Shown here piece by piece: positions 1-9,388 of a stretch of 64,000 bases of DNA (the stretch's first letter is position 1; every line of letters starts with the position of its first letter). The DNA comes from Lichenihabitans sp965277635 (lineage in GTDB: Bacteria > Pseudomonadota > Alphaproteobacteria > Rhizobiales > Beijerinckiaceae). The stretch covers positions 5,146,001 through 5,210,000 of the forward strand of contig CBDIDE010000002.1 of assembly GCA_965277635.1 (NCBI GenBank), given 5' to 3'. Under the pieces are notes generated by a model that made no database searches, was not told where the DNA came from, and saw only the letters and a program-made list of their open reading frames with translations. Both the position numbers and the translations under genes were made by a program.

Positions 1-1362
<1,362 letters not shown>

Positions 1363-1501
1363 ATCGTTCCCCGTGTCTCTCGCTGCATCGCAGGATCCGC
1401 CTCGACCTGCCTTCGGACCACCGCACGGCTGTCGGGCGATGCGCCTCCCGTGCCTCGTGGTACCGGTCAAATTCTTCCGATCCGACGCCGAACGCCAGAA
1501 A

Positions 1502-1526
1502 GGTCCCGGAGAGCCTCCCCGGGACC
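1502..1526 (-). terminator. Attenuator-like hairpin between rplL and rpoB
   Basis: On the minus strand an 8-bp perfect stem (GGTCCCGG / CCGGGACC, 9-nt loop) lies about 60 bases after the rplL stop and is followed by TTTCT. The T run is short, so it looks like a partial terminator rather than a full one. Partial termination between rplL and rpoB, which makes more ribosomal protein than polymerase, is established in E. coli. That this hairpin does the same is inference. Confidence 0.45.
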
Positions 1527-1584
1527 GTCGATCAACCCGACGAATGAAGCGCGGACCGTGCCGCGCGATCCTTCATGGGATGGC

Positions 1585-1959
1585 TTACTTGAGCTCGACC
1601 TTGGCGCCGACCTTCTCGAGCTGCGCCTTGAGCTTGGCGGCATCGTCCTTGGACACGCCTTCCTTGACGGGCTTCGGGGCGCCCTCGACCAGATCCTTGG
1701 CCTCCTTGAGGCCGAGACCGGTGATGGCACGGACTTCCTTGATGACCTCGATCTTCTTGTCGCCGATGGCGGCAAGCACGACCGTGAATTCCGTCTGCTC
1801 CTCGACCGGGGCGGCGGCGGCAGCCGGACCGGCCGCGACCGCGACGGTCGCCGCAGCGGCCGAGACGCCCCACTTCTCTTCGAGCATCTTGGCGAGCTCA
1901 GCCGCCTCGAGCACCGTGAGAGCCGAGAGGTCGTCGACGATTTTAGCGAGATTTGCCAT
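1585..1959 (-). CDS. rplL: 50S ribosomal protein L7/L12
   Basis: Stalk protein that recruits translation factors to the ribosome and binds L10 as dimers. The 124-residue product has the usual three parts: an N-terminal dimerisation domain (MANLAKIVDDLSALTVLEAAELAKMLEEKW), an Ala/Val/Pro-rich hinge around residues 35-55, and the C-terminal factor-binding domain (EFTVVLAAIGDKKIEVIKEVR ... GLGLKEAKDLVEGAPKPVKEG ... KLKAQLEKVGAKVELK). Length is normal. It follows rplJ by about 100 bases on the same strand, as expected for the L10-L7/L12 pair. Confidence 0.97.
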   Translation of the reverse strand: MANLAKIVDDLSALTVLEAAELAKMLEEKWGVSAAAATVAVAAGPAAAAAPVEEQTEFTVVLAAIGDKKIEVIKEVRAITGLGLKEAKDLVEGAPKPVKEGVSKDDAAKLKAQLEKVGAKVELK

Positions 1960-2060
1960 TTCGATGATGTCCTGATGTTTGGTTCGATCTGTGTTTTGTC
2001 AAGTGCAGCGCCGAACGGACCGGTGGATAGCCGCATCCGGCGAGGGTCGGGAGCGCGCCA

Positions 2061-2591
2061 TCAGGCCGCCGCCTGGTCGGTCTCGTCGCGCGACGCGTAA
2101 GCGCCGAAGACGCGCGCCAGCTTGGCCGAGGGGGCCGTGGTGAGCTGGGCGATCTTGGTCGCCGGCGCCTGGATGAGCCCGACGATCCTGCCGCGCATCT
2201 CATCGAGCGACGGCATGGTGGCGAGCGACCGGACGCCGCTCGGGTCGAGCGCCGTCGGACCCATGGCGCCTCCGAGGATCACGAATTTCTCGAAATCCTT
2301 GGCGAAGGCGACCGCCGCCTTGGGGGCGGCGACCGGATCGTCCGAATAGGCGATGATGGTCGGACCCTGCATCAGCGAACCGATGGAGGCGACCTGCGTG
2401 CCTTCGAGCGCGATCTTGGTCAGGCGATTCTTGGTGACCTGCACCGTGGCTCCGGCCTCGCCCATCTGCTTGCGCAACCTCTGCAGCTGCGCGACGGTGA
2501 GGCCGGAATAGTGAGCCACGACCACCACCGAGGTCTTCGCGAAGACGTCGTTCAGGCGGGCGACCAGCTCCTTCTTTTCCGTTCTGTCCAA
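2061..2591 (-). CDS. rplJ: 50S ribosomal protein L10 (TTG start)
   Basis: Base of the L7/L12 stalk, bound to 23S rRNA. The 176-residue product begins (M)DRTEKKELVARLNDVFAKTSVVVVAHYSGLTVAQLQ, which matches the normal L10 N-terminus. The codon at that point is TTG (2591-2589), and GGAG lies about 9 bases upstream. The frame can be extended upstream to base 2690, but the extra residues do not resemble L10, so the TTG start is preferred. The C-terminal helix (APATKIAQLTTAPSAKLARVFGAYA) carries the L7/L12-binding sites. A weak TTG start and long leader fit a gene whose synthesis is controlled at translation. Confidence 0.93.
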   Translation of the reverse strand: MDRTEKKELVARLNDVFAKTSVVVVAHYSGLTVAQLQRLRKQMGEAGATVQVTKNRLTKIALEGTQVASIGSLMQGPTIIAYSDDPVAAPKAAVAFAKDFEKFVILGGAMGPTALDPSGVRSLATMPSLDEMRGRIVGLIQAPATKIAQLTTAPSAKLARVFGAYASRDETDQAAA

Positions 2592-3082
2592 AGTTTGAAA
2601 CTCCGCTTGCGACGCCTGGCCTCGCGACCGCAAATCCCAATCGGGAGCGGACGCGGGACCCTGGGTCCGGCACGAGCACCGAAAATGCACCTGCCCCCGG
2701 GGTGCCGTCAGGCGCTCGCGCGCTTCAGGCCTCCGGACAGAGGGATCGAACCAAATTCAAGGGCCTGCAGCCCTTTGCTCAAATCCGGCTGTCACCGTCT
2801 ATGCGGGCCTCCGGCCGCAGCCTTCCGGCGACGGATCGGAATTCAAGCCAGCCCAGGTCCGGGGACCCGCGCCATGCACCTGCAGTCTCGGACAGGACAC
2901 GGCCGACAGAGGCGCGGAACATGAGCTCCACACCTCGATCGGCCATTCCACCGTGGACCACGCTGCCGTGCGGCAACAGGGCCACGGACATTTCGGAACC
3001 ATGATCCGGTTCCGCACCCCTCTTAGCGAAAACACGAAGGCCTGCCAAGAGAAGAAATCGCTGGCTTCGGGCGTTCTTTCCG
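2592..3082 (-). promoter_or_regulatory. rplJ leader / rplA-rplJ intergenic region
   Basis: About 490 bases without a convincing gene separate rplA from rplJ. The region is probably the rplJ mRNA leader, where L10 autoregulates translation in other bacteria. A short hairpin AAGGGC / GCCCTT (2759-2775, loop CTGCA) is visible. I cannot identify the conserved L10-binding kink-turn by eye, so the regulatory role is inference from position. Short open frames here are shadows without good start sites. Confidence 0.4.
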
Positions 3083-3778
3083 TCAGGCCGAGACCGAGGA
3101 CGGATCGACCTTCACGCCCGGCCCCATGGTCGACGACAGCGCGACGCGCTGGATGTAGGTGCCCTTGGCCCCGGCGGGCTTCGCCTTCGAGACCGCATCG
3201 ACGAAGGCCTTGACGTTCTCGACGATCTTGGCCTGGTCGAAGGAGGTCTTGCCGACGCTGCCCTGGATGATGCCGGCCTTCTCGACGCGGAACTCCACGG
3301 CACCGCCCTTGGAGGCGGCGACGGCCGCGGCGATGTCCATCGTGACGGTGCCGACGCGCGGATTCGGCATGAGGCCGCGCGGACCCAACACTTTTCCGAG
3401 CCGCCCCACGAGCGGCATCATGTCGTTCGTGGCAATGCAGCGGTCGAAGTCGATCGTGCCGCCCTGGACGATGGCGACGAGATCCTCGGCGCCGACCACG
3501 TCGGCCCCCGCGCTGCGCGCCTCGTCCGCCTTGGCGCCGCGCGCGAAAACCGCGACGCGCACGGTGCGGCCGGTGCCATTCGGCAGGTTGACGACGCCGC
3601 GCACCATCTGGTCGGCATGTTTGGGGTCGACACCGAGGTTCATGGCGATCTCGACCGTCTCGTCGAACTTCGCGCTTGCGCGCGCCTTGACGAGCGACAC
3701 CGCATCCGCGAGCCCGTAGAGCTTGGTCCGCTCGACCCCTTCGCGCGCCTTGACGATCCGCTTTCCTGTGTGTGCCAT
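3083..3778 (-). CDS. rplA: 50S ribosomal protein L1
   Basis: 23S rRNA-binding protein of the L1 stalk; in other bacteria it also represses its own operon by binding the mRNA. The 231 residues cover the two-domain fold with family segments near the N-terminus (FDETVEIAMNLGVDPKHADQMVRGVVNLPNGTG), the middle (LGKVLGPRGLMPNPRVGTVT) and the C-terminus (KAKPAGAKGTYIQRVALSSTMGPGVKVD). Full length. It begins 4 bases after rplK, so the two are co-transcribed and probably translationally coupled. Confidence 0.97.
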   Translation of the reverse strand: MAHTGKRIVKAREGVERTKLYGLADAVSLVKARASAKFDETVEIAMNLGVDPKHADQMVRGVVNLPNGTGRTVRVAVFARGAKADEARSAGADVVGAEDLVAIVQGGTIDFDRCIATNDMMPLVGRLGKVLGPRGLMPNPRVGTVTMDIAAAVAASKGGAVEFRVEKAGIIQGSVGKTSFDQAKIVENVKAFVDAVSKAKPAGAKGTYIQRVALSSTMGPGVKVDPSSVSA

Positions 3779-3782
3779 GGTC

Positions 3783-4211
3783 CTACCCCACCACCTCGAG
3801 GCCCATCGAACGGGCGGAGCCCTCGATCATCGCCATCGCGGCTTCGACCGACGCGCAATTCAGATCGACGATCTTCTTCTCGGCGATCTCGCGGACCTGG
3901 GCGCGGGTGACGCGGCCGGCCGAGCCGCGACCCGGCGTCTTCGAGCCCGAGGTGATGCCCGAGGCCTTCTTCAGCCAATAGGAGACCGGCGGCAGCTTCA
4001 TCTCGAAGGTGAAGGAGCGATCCTGATAGGCGGTGATCACCACAGGAATCGGCGATCCTTTCTCCATCTGCGCGGTGCGCGCATTGAAGGCCTTGCAGAA
4101 TTCCATGATGTTCAAGCCGCGCTGACCGAGCGCGGGCCCGATCGGCGGGGAGGGGTTCGCGCTTCCGGCCGGAACCTGAAGCTTCACGTAACCCGTGATC
4201 TTCTTCGCCAT
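3783..4211 (-). CDS. rplK: 50S ribosomal protein L11
   Basis: Ribosomal protein of the GTPase-associated centre, needed for stringent-factor activation. The 142-residue sequence shows the N-terminal switch domain (KLQVPAGSANPSPPIGPALGQRGLNIMEFCKAFNART) and the C-terminal rRNA-binding domain (GRVTRAQVREIAEKKIVDLNCASVEAAMAMIEGSARSMGLEV). Normal length. First of the rplK-rplA pair, 158 bases downstream of nusG. Confidence 0.97.
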   Translation of the reverse strand: MAKKITGYVKLQVPAGSANPSPPIGPALGQRGLNIMEFCKAFNARTAQMEKGSPIPVVITAYQDRSFTFEMKLPPVSYWLKKASGITSGSKTPGRGSAGRVTRAQVREIAEKKIVDLNCASVEAAMAMIEGSARSMGLEVVG

Positions 4212-4341
4212 TATATACTCCGAATTGAGCCTCGCCGGCCGTGCGGGCGGGAGGCGTTTCAGGATCGTGGTGCGTCGCCGGTCCCGCCTGGCACGCGGGG
4301 GACGACTTCCACGTCTCTCCGGCGCCGAAAGGCGCCCGTTC

Positions 4342-4365
4342 GTCCGGTCCCGTCAGGGGCCGGAC
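4342..4365 (-). other. Hairpin just after nusG
   Basis: A 10-bp stem (GTCCGGTCCC / GGGGCCGGAC, one T-G wobble, 4-nt loop) lies a few bases beyond the nusG stop. A second small hairpin (GGCGCC-GAAA-GGCGCC, 4321-4336) follows it on the way to rplK. No T run follows, so it is not a classic terminator. It could protect the mRNA end, or be part of the rplK leader where L1 binds in E. coli. Function is unproven. Confidence 0.35.
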
Positions 4366-4369
4366 CCGG

Positions 4370-4900
4370 TCAGAGCTTTTCGACCTGACCGAATTCGAGA
4401 TCGACGGGCGTCGCGCGCCCGAAGATCGAAACCGCGACCTTGACCCTGGACTTGCCCTCGTCGACCTCCTCGACGAGGCCGTTGAACGAGGCGAAGGGAC
4501 CGTCGGCCACCCGCACCTGCTCACCGATCTCGAAGGTGATCGATGCCTTGGGACGGTCGACGCCCTCGGCCACCTGTCCCTTGATCCTGTCGGCTTCCGC
4601 ATCCGAGATCGGCATCGGCTTGTTGTCCGCGCCGAGGAAGCCCGTCACCTTCGGCGTGTTCTTGATCAGATGATAGACGTCATCGGTCAGGTCGGCCCGC
4701 ACCAGCACGTAGCCGGGAAAGAACTTACGCTCGGAATTGACCTTGCGGCCGCGCTTCACCTCGATGAAGTGCTCCGTCGGAACGAGGATCTCCTCGAACT
4801 TCTCGGCCAGGCCACGCTGCGCCGCACCTTCCTTGATCGAGTCGGCGACCTTCTTCTCGAAGTTCGAGTAGGCGTGTACGATGTACCAACGCATGCTCAT
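4370..4900 (-). CDS. nusG: Transcription termination/antitermination factor NusG
   Basis: RNA-polymerase-associated factor linking transcription to Rho and ribosomes. The 176-residue protein has the NGN domain (MRWYIVHAYSNFEKKVADSI ... KFFPGYVLVRADLTDDVYHLIKNTPKVTGFLG) and the C-terminal KOW domain (EIGEQVRVADGPFASFNGLVEEVDEGKSRVKVAVSIFGRATPVDLEFGQVEKL). Length and order are normal. It lies 30 bases after secE on the same strand. Confidence 0.97.
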   Translation of the reverse strand: MSMRWYIVHAYSNFEKKVADSIKEGAAQRGLAEKFEEILVPTEHFIEVKRGRKVNSERKFFPGYVLVRADLTDDVYHLIKNTPKVTGFLGADNKPMPISDAEADRIKGQVAEGVDRPKASITFEIGEQVRVADGPFASFNGLVEEVDEGKSRVKVAVSIFGRATPVDLEFGQVEKL

Positions 4901-4930
4901 GGAATTGATCGATCCTGTCGGCCGAGCGGC

Positions 4931-5128
4931 TCACCCGTGCCGGCCGAAGCCGAGCACCAGCGATACGACGAAATGGATAACCTGATCGACCGCCACGAAG
5001 AAGGCGGCGGCCAGCACGACCATGATCAGAACCATGAGCGTGGTGATCAGGGTCTCGCGGCGTGTCGGCCAAGTGATCTTGGCACCCTCGGCGCGAACGT
5101 CCTGAATGAATTGAAACGGATTGGCCAT
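4931..5128 (-). CDS. secE: Preprotein translocase subunit SecE
   Basis: Essential partner of SecY in the inner-membrane protein channel. The 65-residue protein is the short, single-span form found outside gammaproteobacteria. An amphipathic N-terminal helix (MANPFQFIQDVRAEGAKITWPTRRETL) is followed by one membrane segment (LITTLMVLIMVVLAAAFFVAVDQVIHFVVSLVLGF). It directly precedes nusG, as in most bacteria. Confidence 0.95.
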   Translation of the reverse strand: MANPFQFIQDVRAEGAKITWPTRRETLITTLMVLIMVVLAAAFFVAVDQVIHFVVSLVLGFGRHG

Positions 5129-5300
5129 GAAGCGCCCGTGCGACGACCGATCTCGCCGCCTGCGGCGCCTCGCGGCGCCAGAATGAACAGCGGCGCGAAA
5201 CCTTTCGGTGTCGCGCCCGCGCTCCTCCTTAAACCGGGCAGAAGCGCCAAGTCCAGAGAAATTTCGCCATGCCGCCGGTTTCGATCGTCGGCGGCCCGCG

Positions 5301-6155
5301 TCAGAGCCGTGGCCTCGGCGCGACGGGCGCCGCCTCCGATGCTTCCAGCCGGTCCGTCGGAGGCACGACCAGACGACGATAGAGATGCCAGGTGGCGTGA
5401 CCGAAGATGGGCAGGATCAGCGCGAGACCGATGAAAAGCGTCAATGTGCCCACCAGCAAGCCAAGCGCGATAGTGAGGCCCCAGACCGCCATCGGCGCCG
5501 GGTTCTCCCGCACCGCGCGGACGGAGGTCGCAGCCGCCGCCATCGCCCCGATCGGACGATCGAGAAGCAGCGGCAAAGACACGACACTGAGCGACATCGC
5601 CACCACGGCGAACAAAAACCCTATGCCGTTGCCGAGGACGATCAAGGCCCGCCCACCGGACGTCGACAATGCATCGCGAATCAATTCGGGGAACGAATGC
5701 GGATGAACATCGCCGAGGAGACCCGCGTAAAGCGCCTGCGCGGTCCCGATCCAAGCGATGAAGATGAGCATCAGCACGGCGCCGAGCGCCAGGATCGAAT
5801 TGATCGAGGGCGAGTGGAGCACGTCGAAGGCGTGGGTCCAGGAGGTGTCGCGCCCCTGTTCCCGCCGCCGGCTCAGCTCATAGAGCCCGAGCGCCGCGAA
5901 AGGCCCGAGCAGGGCGAAGCCCGCCATCAGCGGATAGGCAATCGGCAGAAGCGTCTCGTCCATCGTGACCCTGGCGATCACCAGGCCGATGATCGGATAG
6001 ATGATGACGAGGAAGATCACGTGCGAGGGCATCGCCCAGAAATCATCGAAGCCGGCCCTCAGGGCAAATCGCAGATCGTCCATCGAGATCCGTCGCACCT
6101 CGGGCAGCGGCTCCGCGTTGCCGGCCGCTATGGATGATACGCTGACATGCGTCAT
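5301..6155 (-). CDS. DUF2189 family multi-pass membrane protein
   Basis: 284-residue integral membrane protein with about six hydrophobic segments (for example VIFLVIIYPIIGLVIARV, PLMAGFALLGPFAALGLYEL, SILALGAVLMLIFIAWIGTA and WGLTIALGLLVGTLTLFIGLALILPIFGHATWHLYRRL). The N-terminal VRRISMDDLRFALRAGFDDFWAMPSHVIF motif and the closing GHATWHLYRR motif match DUF2189, a family of unknown function sometimes noted as cytochrome-oxidase-like. It sits between tRNA-Trp and secE on the same strand. No biochemical role can be assigned. Confidence 0.85.
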   Translation of the reverse strand: MTHVSVSSIAAGNAEPLPEVRRISMDDLRFALRAGFDDFWAMPSHVIFLVIIYPIIGLVIARVTMDETLLPIAYPLMAGFALLGPFAALGLYELSRRREQGRDTSWTHAFDVLHSPSINSILALGAVLMLIFIAWIGTAQALYAGLLGDVHPHSFPELIRDALSTSGGRALIVLGNGIGFLFAVVAMSLSVVSLPLLLDRPIGAMAAAATSVRAVRENPAPMAVWGLTIALGLLVGTLTLFIGLALILPIFGHATWHLYRRLVVPPTDRLEASEAAPVAPRPRL

Positions 6156-6460
6156 GGGAACCGACCTCCCTCCAAGGGCGACGGTTGCCGGCTGGACGAT
6201 GCCAACCTGTTCCGTGCGGCATTTTGGGCATCAACGCACAGACCTGCCGATCCGATCCCTGATCCGGTGTCGCCCGCGGCGATCTTGGCGCTCGAGGAGC
6301 GGCTCGCCGGGGTCAACCCGCTGGCGAGCGTTCGTCGGACGGACCCCCTGCCCCGTCGGGACCTCCTCGTCGCCGCCGGGATCGGCGCGCCGCCGCGCTC
6401 AACCGTCGCGCGATCCGTCAGCGATCGGAGCCGATATGACGCGGCGCCCTCAAGGCAACC
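6156..6460. other. Intergenic stretch without a recognised gene
   Basis: About 300 bases between the DUF2189 gene and tRNA-Trp. Open frames here show no family similarity or good ribosome-binding sites. Nothing specific is seen. Confidence 0.6.
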
Positions 6461-6537
6461 TGGCAGGAGTGGAGGGACTCGAACCCCCAACCCCCGGTTT
6501 TGGAGACCGGTGCTCTAGCCGATTGAGCTACACTCCT
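6461..6537 (-). tRNA. tRNA-Trp (anticodon CCA)
   Basis: The minus-strand sequence folds as a tRNA. The 7-bp acceptor stem is AGGAGTG / CACTCCT, the D-arm is GCTCAATCGGCTAGAGC, the anticodon loop CTCCAAA carries CCA, and the T-arm loop is GGTTCGAGTCC. The discriminator base is G and the 3' CCA end is encoded in the DNA. tRNA-Trp upstream of secE-nusG is a common arrangement in alphaproteobacteria. Confidence 0.97.
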
Positions 6538-6602
6538 TCGCGCCTTGCGCGTCGGCAGGCGACCTTCTGCCGTATTTGCCCCGGGGTTGCAAGCCGCAAC
6601 CC

Positions 6603-6923
6603 TCAGCCCGGCTCGACCACGACCGCGGTGCCATAGGCCAGCACTTCGGTGATGCCGTCGGTGATCTCGTTGGCATCGTAGCGCATGCAGACGACCGCAT
6701 TGGTGCCCGCCTCCGCGGCGTGGCTCACCATGAGGTCGTAGGCCTCCTGCCGGGCATTCTCCGCCAACCTGACGAACACGCCGATGCGCCCGCCGAACAC
6801 GGCCTGCACGCCGCCCAACCAGTTGCCGACGACGCTGCGCGACCGCACGGTGATGCCGCGGCACAGGCCGAGGTGGCGCACGACCCGATTTCCCGCGATC
6901 TCGTTGGTGGTCGAAACGATCAC
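6603..6923 (-). CDS. YbjQ / UPF0145 family protein
   Basis: 106-residue small protein. The sequence VSTTNEIAGNRVVRHLGLCRGITVRSRSVVGNWLGG ... EAYDLMVSHAAEAGTNAVVCMRYDANEI ... EVLAYGTAVVV matches the YbjQ-type putative heavy-metal-binding family, which forms pentamers and has no settled function. The frame extends upstream, but the GTG at 6923, with GAGGGAG about 7 bases before it, gives the family N-terminus. Upstream residues do not fit. Confidence 0.85.
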   Translation of the reverse strand: MIVSTTNEIAGNRVVRHLGLCRGITVRSRSVVGNWLGGVQAVFGGRIGVFVRLAENARQEAYDLMVSHAAEAGTNAVVCMRYDANEITDGITEVLAYGTAVVVEPG

Positions 6924-6980
6924 ATCCGGCTCCCTCTCCGCCCGCGACCCGTTCAAGAATGGGGCCCTGCCACCCCATAC

Positions 6981-7009
6981 GAAAAACCGGCCGATGTGAT
7001 CGGCCGGTT
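6981..7009 (-). terminator. Rho-independent terminator after csbD-like gene
   Basis: On the minus strand a perfect 10-bp stem (AACCGGCCGA / TCGGCCGGTT, 5-nt loop) is followed by a run of T residues. It lies about 45 bases past the stop of the CsbD-family gene and before the YbjQ gene, so it should end the csbD transcript. Confidence 0.85.
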
Positions 7010-7053
7010 GCAGAGCCACTTAGGTCCGGCCGCCGATGGCGGCCACGCCTGCC

Positions 7054-7278
7054 TCAGTGCTTCTTCATCGCGTCGTGAGCCGAATCGGCGACCTTGTTCG
7101 CCGTATCCTTCACGGCGCCTTTGGCATCTCCCACTGCCTTCTGTGTCGCACCCTTGGTCTCCTGCGCCGCACCCTCGGCCTGCAGCTTGTCGGATCCGAC
7201 GGCGCTTCCCACGCCCTGCTTGGCCTTGCCGGCGGCCTGATTGGCCAAGCCCTTGGCTTTGTCCGTGAATTCGCTCAT
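7054..7278 (-). CDS. CsbD family stress protein
   Basis: 74-residue hydrophilic protein, rich in Lys, Ala and Gly and free of Cys. It reads MSEFTDKAKGLANQAAGKAKQGVGSAVGSDKLQAEGAAQETKGATQKAVGDAKGAVKDTANKVADSAHDAMKKH, with the repeated AAxKxKGxxx pattern of CsbD proteins. Family members are general-stress proteins of unknown mechanism (B. subtilis CsbD is SigB-dependent). An EcfG-like promoter lies upstream (7329-7353) and a clear terminator downstream, so this is probably a single-gene stress transcript. Confidence 0.9.
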   Translation of the reverse strand: MSEFTDKAKGLANQAAGKAKQGVGSAVGSDKLQAEGAAQETKGATQKAVGDAKGAVKDTANKVADSAHDAMKKH

Positions 7279-7328
7279 CTCGTCTCTCCAGATCAACCAA
7301 AGCTTTGCCGCCTCGGTAGTGTCCGGAC

Positions 7329-7353
7329 AACTCGACAGGGCGAGAACAGTTCC
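7329..7353 (-). promoter_or_regulatory. Possible EcfG (general stress sigma factor) promoter for csbD
   Basis: On the minus strand GGAAC (7353-7349) is followed after 16 bases by AGTT (7332-7329), about 50 bases before the CsbD start codon. The alphaproteobacterial EcfG consensus is GGAAC-N16/17-CGTT, so one base of the -10 differs. The link to a stress protein supports the call, but it is inference. Confidence 0.4.
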
Positions 7354-7452
7354 ATAGCCTGGAGCGGCCGAGGCGCCGACCTGCGGCGGCACTGCCATCG
7401 TGCGAGGCGGCGGTGAAATCGATGTCGGCCGGGTAGGATGGGGAGGGCGTCC

Positions 7453-9354
7453 ATGGGCAAGGGCTATGGCGAGGTCTATGCCGATTGGCTCCGCGACCCG
7501 GAGGAATACTGGGCCGAGGCGGCGCGATCGGTCGACTGGATCAGCCCGCCCAAGCGGGTTTTCGCCGCCGACCAAGGCGTCTATGGACGATGGTTCCCGG
7601 ACGCCACCTGCAACACCTGCTTCAACGCGCTCGACCGCCAGGTGCTGGCCGGGCGGGGGGCCCAGCCTGCGATCCTCTACGACAGTCCTTTGGCCGGCAC
7701 AGAGGCTCGCCTCACCTATGCGGAGCTGCTCGACGAGGTCGAGGTGCTGGCCGGCGTGCTGCAGGACTATGGCGTCGCCCGGGGCGACCGGGTCGTCATC
7801 TACATGCCGATGATCCCGCAGGCGCTCTGCGCCATGCTCGCCTGCGCCCGGATCGGCGCGATCCATTCGGTGGTCTTCGGCGGCTTCGCGCCGAACGAAC
7901 TCGCCAAGCGGATCGACGATGCGGCTCCGAAACTCGTGCTGACCGCCTCCTGCGGCCTAGAGCCGGGACGAACGATCGCCTATAAGCCGCTGCTCGAGGT
8001 AGCGCTGACGATCGCGCGCGTAAAACCCACCGCATGCCTCGTCTGGCAGAGGCCGGAGCTGCGCGCAGAACTGCGGAACGAGCGCGATCACGACTGGGCC
8101 GAGGCGGTCGCGGCAGGCAGGGCGGCGGGGCGCCGGGCCGGCTGCGTCGAGGTCGCGGCCACCGACCCGCTCTACATCCTCTACACCTCGGGCACGACCG
8201 GGATTCCCAAGGGCGTCGTGCGCGACCATGGCGGCCACATGGTGGCGCTGATCTGGAGCATGCGCAACCTCTACGGCATCGCGTCAGGCGAGGTCTGGTG
8301 GACGGCGTCCGACATCGGCTGGGTGGTGGGCCACAGCTATATCGTCTACGCGCCGCTCCTGATCGGCGCCACCAGCGTGCTCTATGAGGGAAAGCCGGTC
8401 GGTACGCCCGATGCCGGCGCGTTCTGGCGGGTCATCGCGAGCTACGGCGTGCGCGCCTTCTTCACCGCCCCGACCGCCTTGCGGGCGGTCAAGAAGGAGG
8501 ACCCCGAGGGCCGGCTGGCGCGGCCCCACGACCTCGGATCCTTGCGTGCCCTGTTCCTGGCCGGGGAGCGGGCCGACCCTGCCACCGTGGCCTGGGCGGA
8601 ACGGCTGCTGGGCGTCCCGGTGATCGATCACTGGTGGCAGACCGAGACGGGCTGGCCCATCGCCGGCAATCCCGTGGGTCTCGGGGCGCTTCCGTTCAAG
8701 CACGGGTCGCCGACGGTGCCGATGCCGGGTTACGCCATGACGGTGCTCGACGAGGCCGGACGCGCCTTGCCCCGCGGCAGCATGGGCGCCCTCGCGATCC
8801 GCCTTCCGCTGCCCCCCGGCTGCCTGCCGACGCTCTGGCAGGACGACGAGAGGATGCGGGAGAGCTATCTCGACGAATTCCCCGGCCACTACAAGACGGC
8901 CGATGCCGGCTTCATCGACGAGGACGGCTACCTGTTCGTCATGGGCCGCACCGACGATATCATCAATGTGGCGGGCCATCGGCTGTCGACCGGCGGCATG
9001 GAGGAAGTCCTCGCCTCGCACCCGGACGTAGCGGAATGCGCCGTGATCGGTCGTGCCGATCCGATCAAGGGCGAGGTGCCGCTGGGCTTCGTCGTGCTGA
9101 AGAGCGGCGTGACCAAGCCGGCGGGAGACGTCGAAGCCGATGTGGTCTGGCTCGTCCGCGAGCGGATCGGACCGGTCGCCGCCTTCAAGACCGCCGTCGC
9201 GGTGGCGCGTCTGCCGAAGACCCGCTCCGGCAAGATCCTGCGTGGCACCATGAAGAAAATCGCCGACGGCGAGGATTACACCGCGCCTGCCACCATAGAG
9301 GATGCGGCCGTCCTCGACGAGATCGCGGTGGCATTGCGCCGGCTTGATCGATAG
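7453..9354 (+). CDS. prpE: Propionate-CoA ligase-like acyl-CoA synthetase
   Basis: AMP-forming enzyme activating a short-chain acid, probably propionate, to its CoA ester. The 633-residue protein has the N-terminal ACAS region (YADWLRDPEEYWAEAARSVDW), the P-loop-like YTSGTTGIPKGVVRDHGGH, the PrpE-type block GEVWWTASDIGWVVGHSYIVYAPLLIGATSVLYEGKPVGTPDAGAFWRVI, the DHWWQTETGWP motif, and the C-terminal GRTDDIINVAGHRLSTGGMEE and TRSGKILRGTMKKIA with the catalytic lysine. ATG 7453 is preceded by GGGGAGGG. The ACSS3/PrpE subgroup is favoured over acetyl-CoA synthetase. It stands alone, convergent with the next gene. Confidence 0.88.
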   Translation: MGKGYGEVYADWLRDPEEYWAEAARSVDWISPPKRVFAADQGVYGRWFPDATCNTCFNALDRQVLAGRGAQPAILYDSPLAGTEARLTYAELLDEVEVLAGVLQDYGVARGDRVVIYMPMIPQALCAMLACARIGAIHSVVFGGFAPNELAKRIDDAAPKLVLTASCGLEPGRTIAYKPLLEVALTIARVKPTACLVWQRPELRAELRNERDHDWAEAVAAGRAAGRRAGCVEVAATDPLYILYTSGTTGIPKGVVRDHGGHMVALIWSMRNLYGIASGEVWWTASDIGWVVGHSYIVYAPLLIGATSVLYEGKPVGTPDAGAFWRVIASYGVRAFFTAPTALRAVKKEDPEGRLARPHDLGSLRALFLAGERADPATVAWAERLLGVPVIDHWWQTETGWPIAGNPVGLGALPFKHGSPTVPMPGYAMTVLDEAGRALPRGSMGALAIRLPLPPGCLPTLWQDDERMRESYLDEFPGHYKTADAGFIDEDGYLFVMGRTDDIINVAGHRLSTGGMEEVLASHPDVAECAVIGRADPIKGEVPLGFVVLKSGVTKPAGDVEADVVWLVRERIGPVAAFKTAVAVARLPKTRSGKILRGTMKKIADGEDYTAPATIEDAAVLDEIAVALRRLDR

Positions 9355-9388
9355 CGTCGATCAGCACCGGCGCCACCAGATCCTCCGG

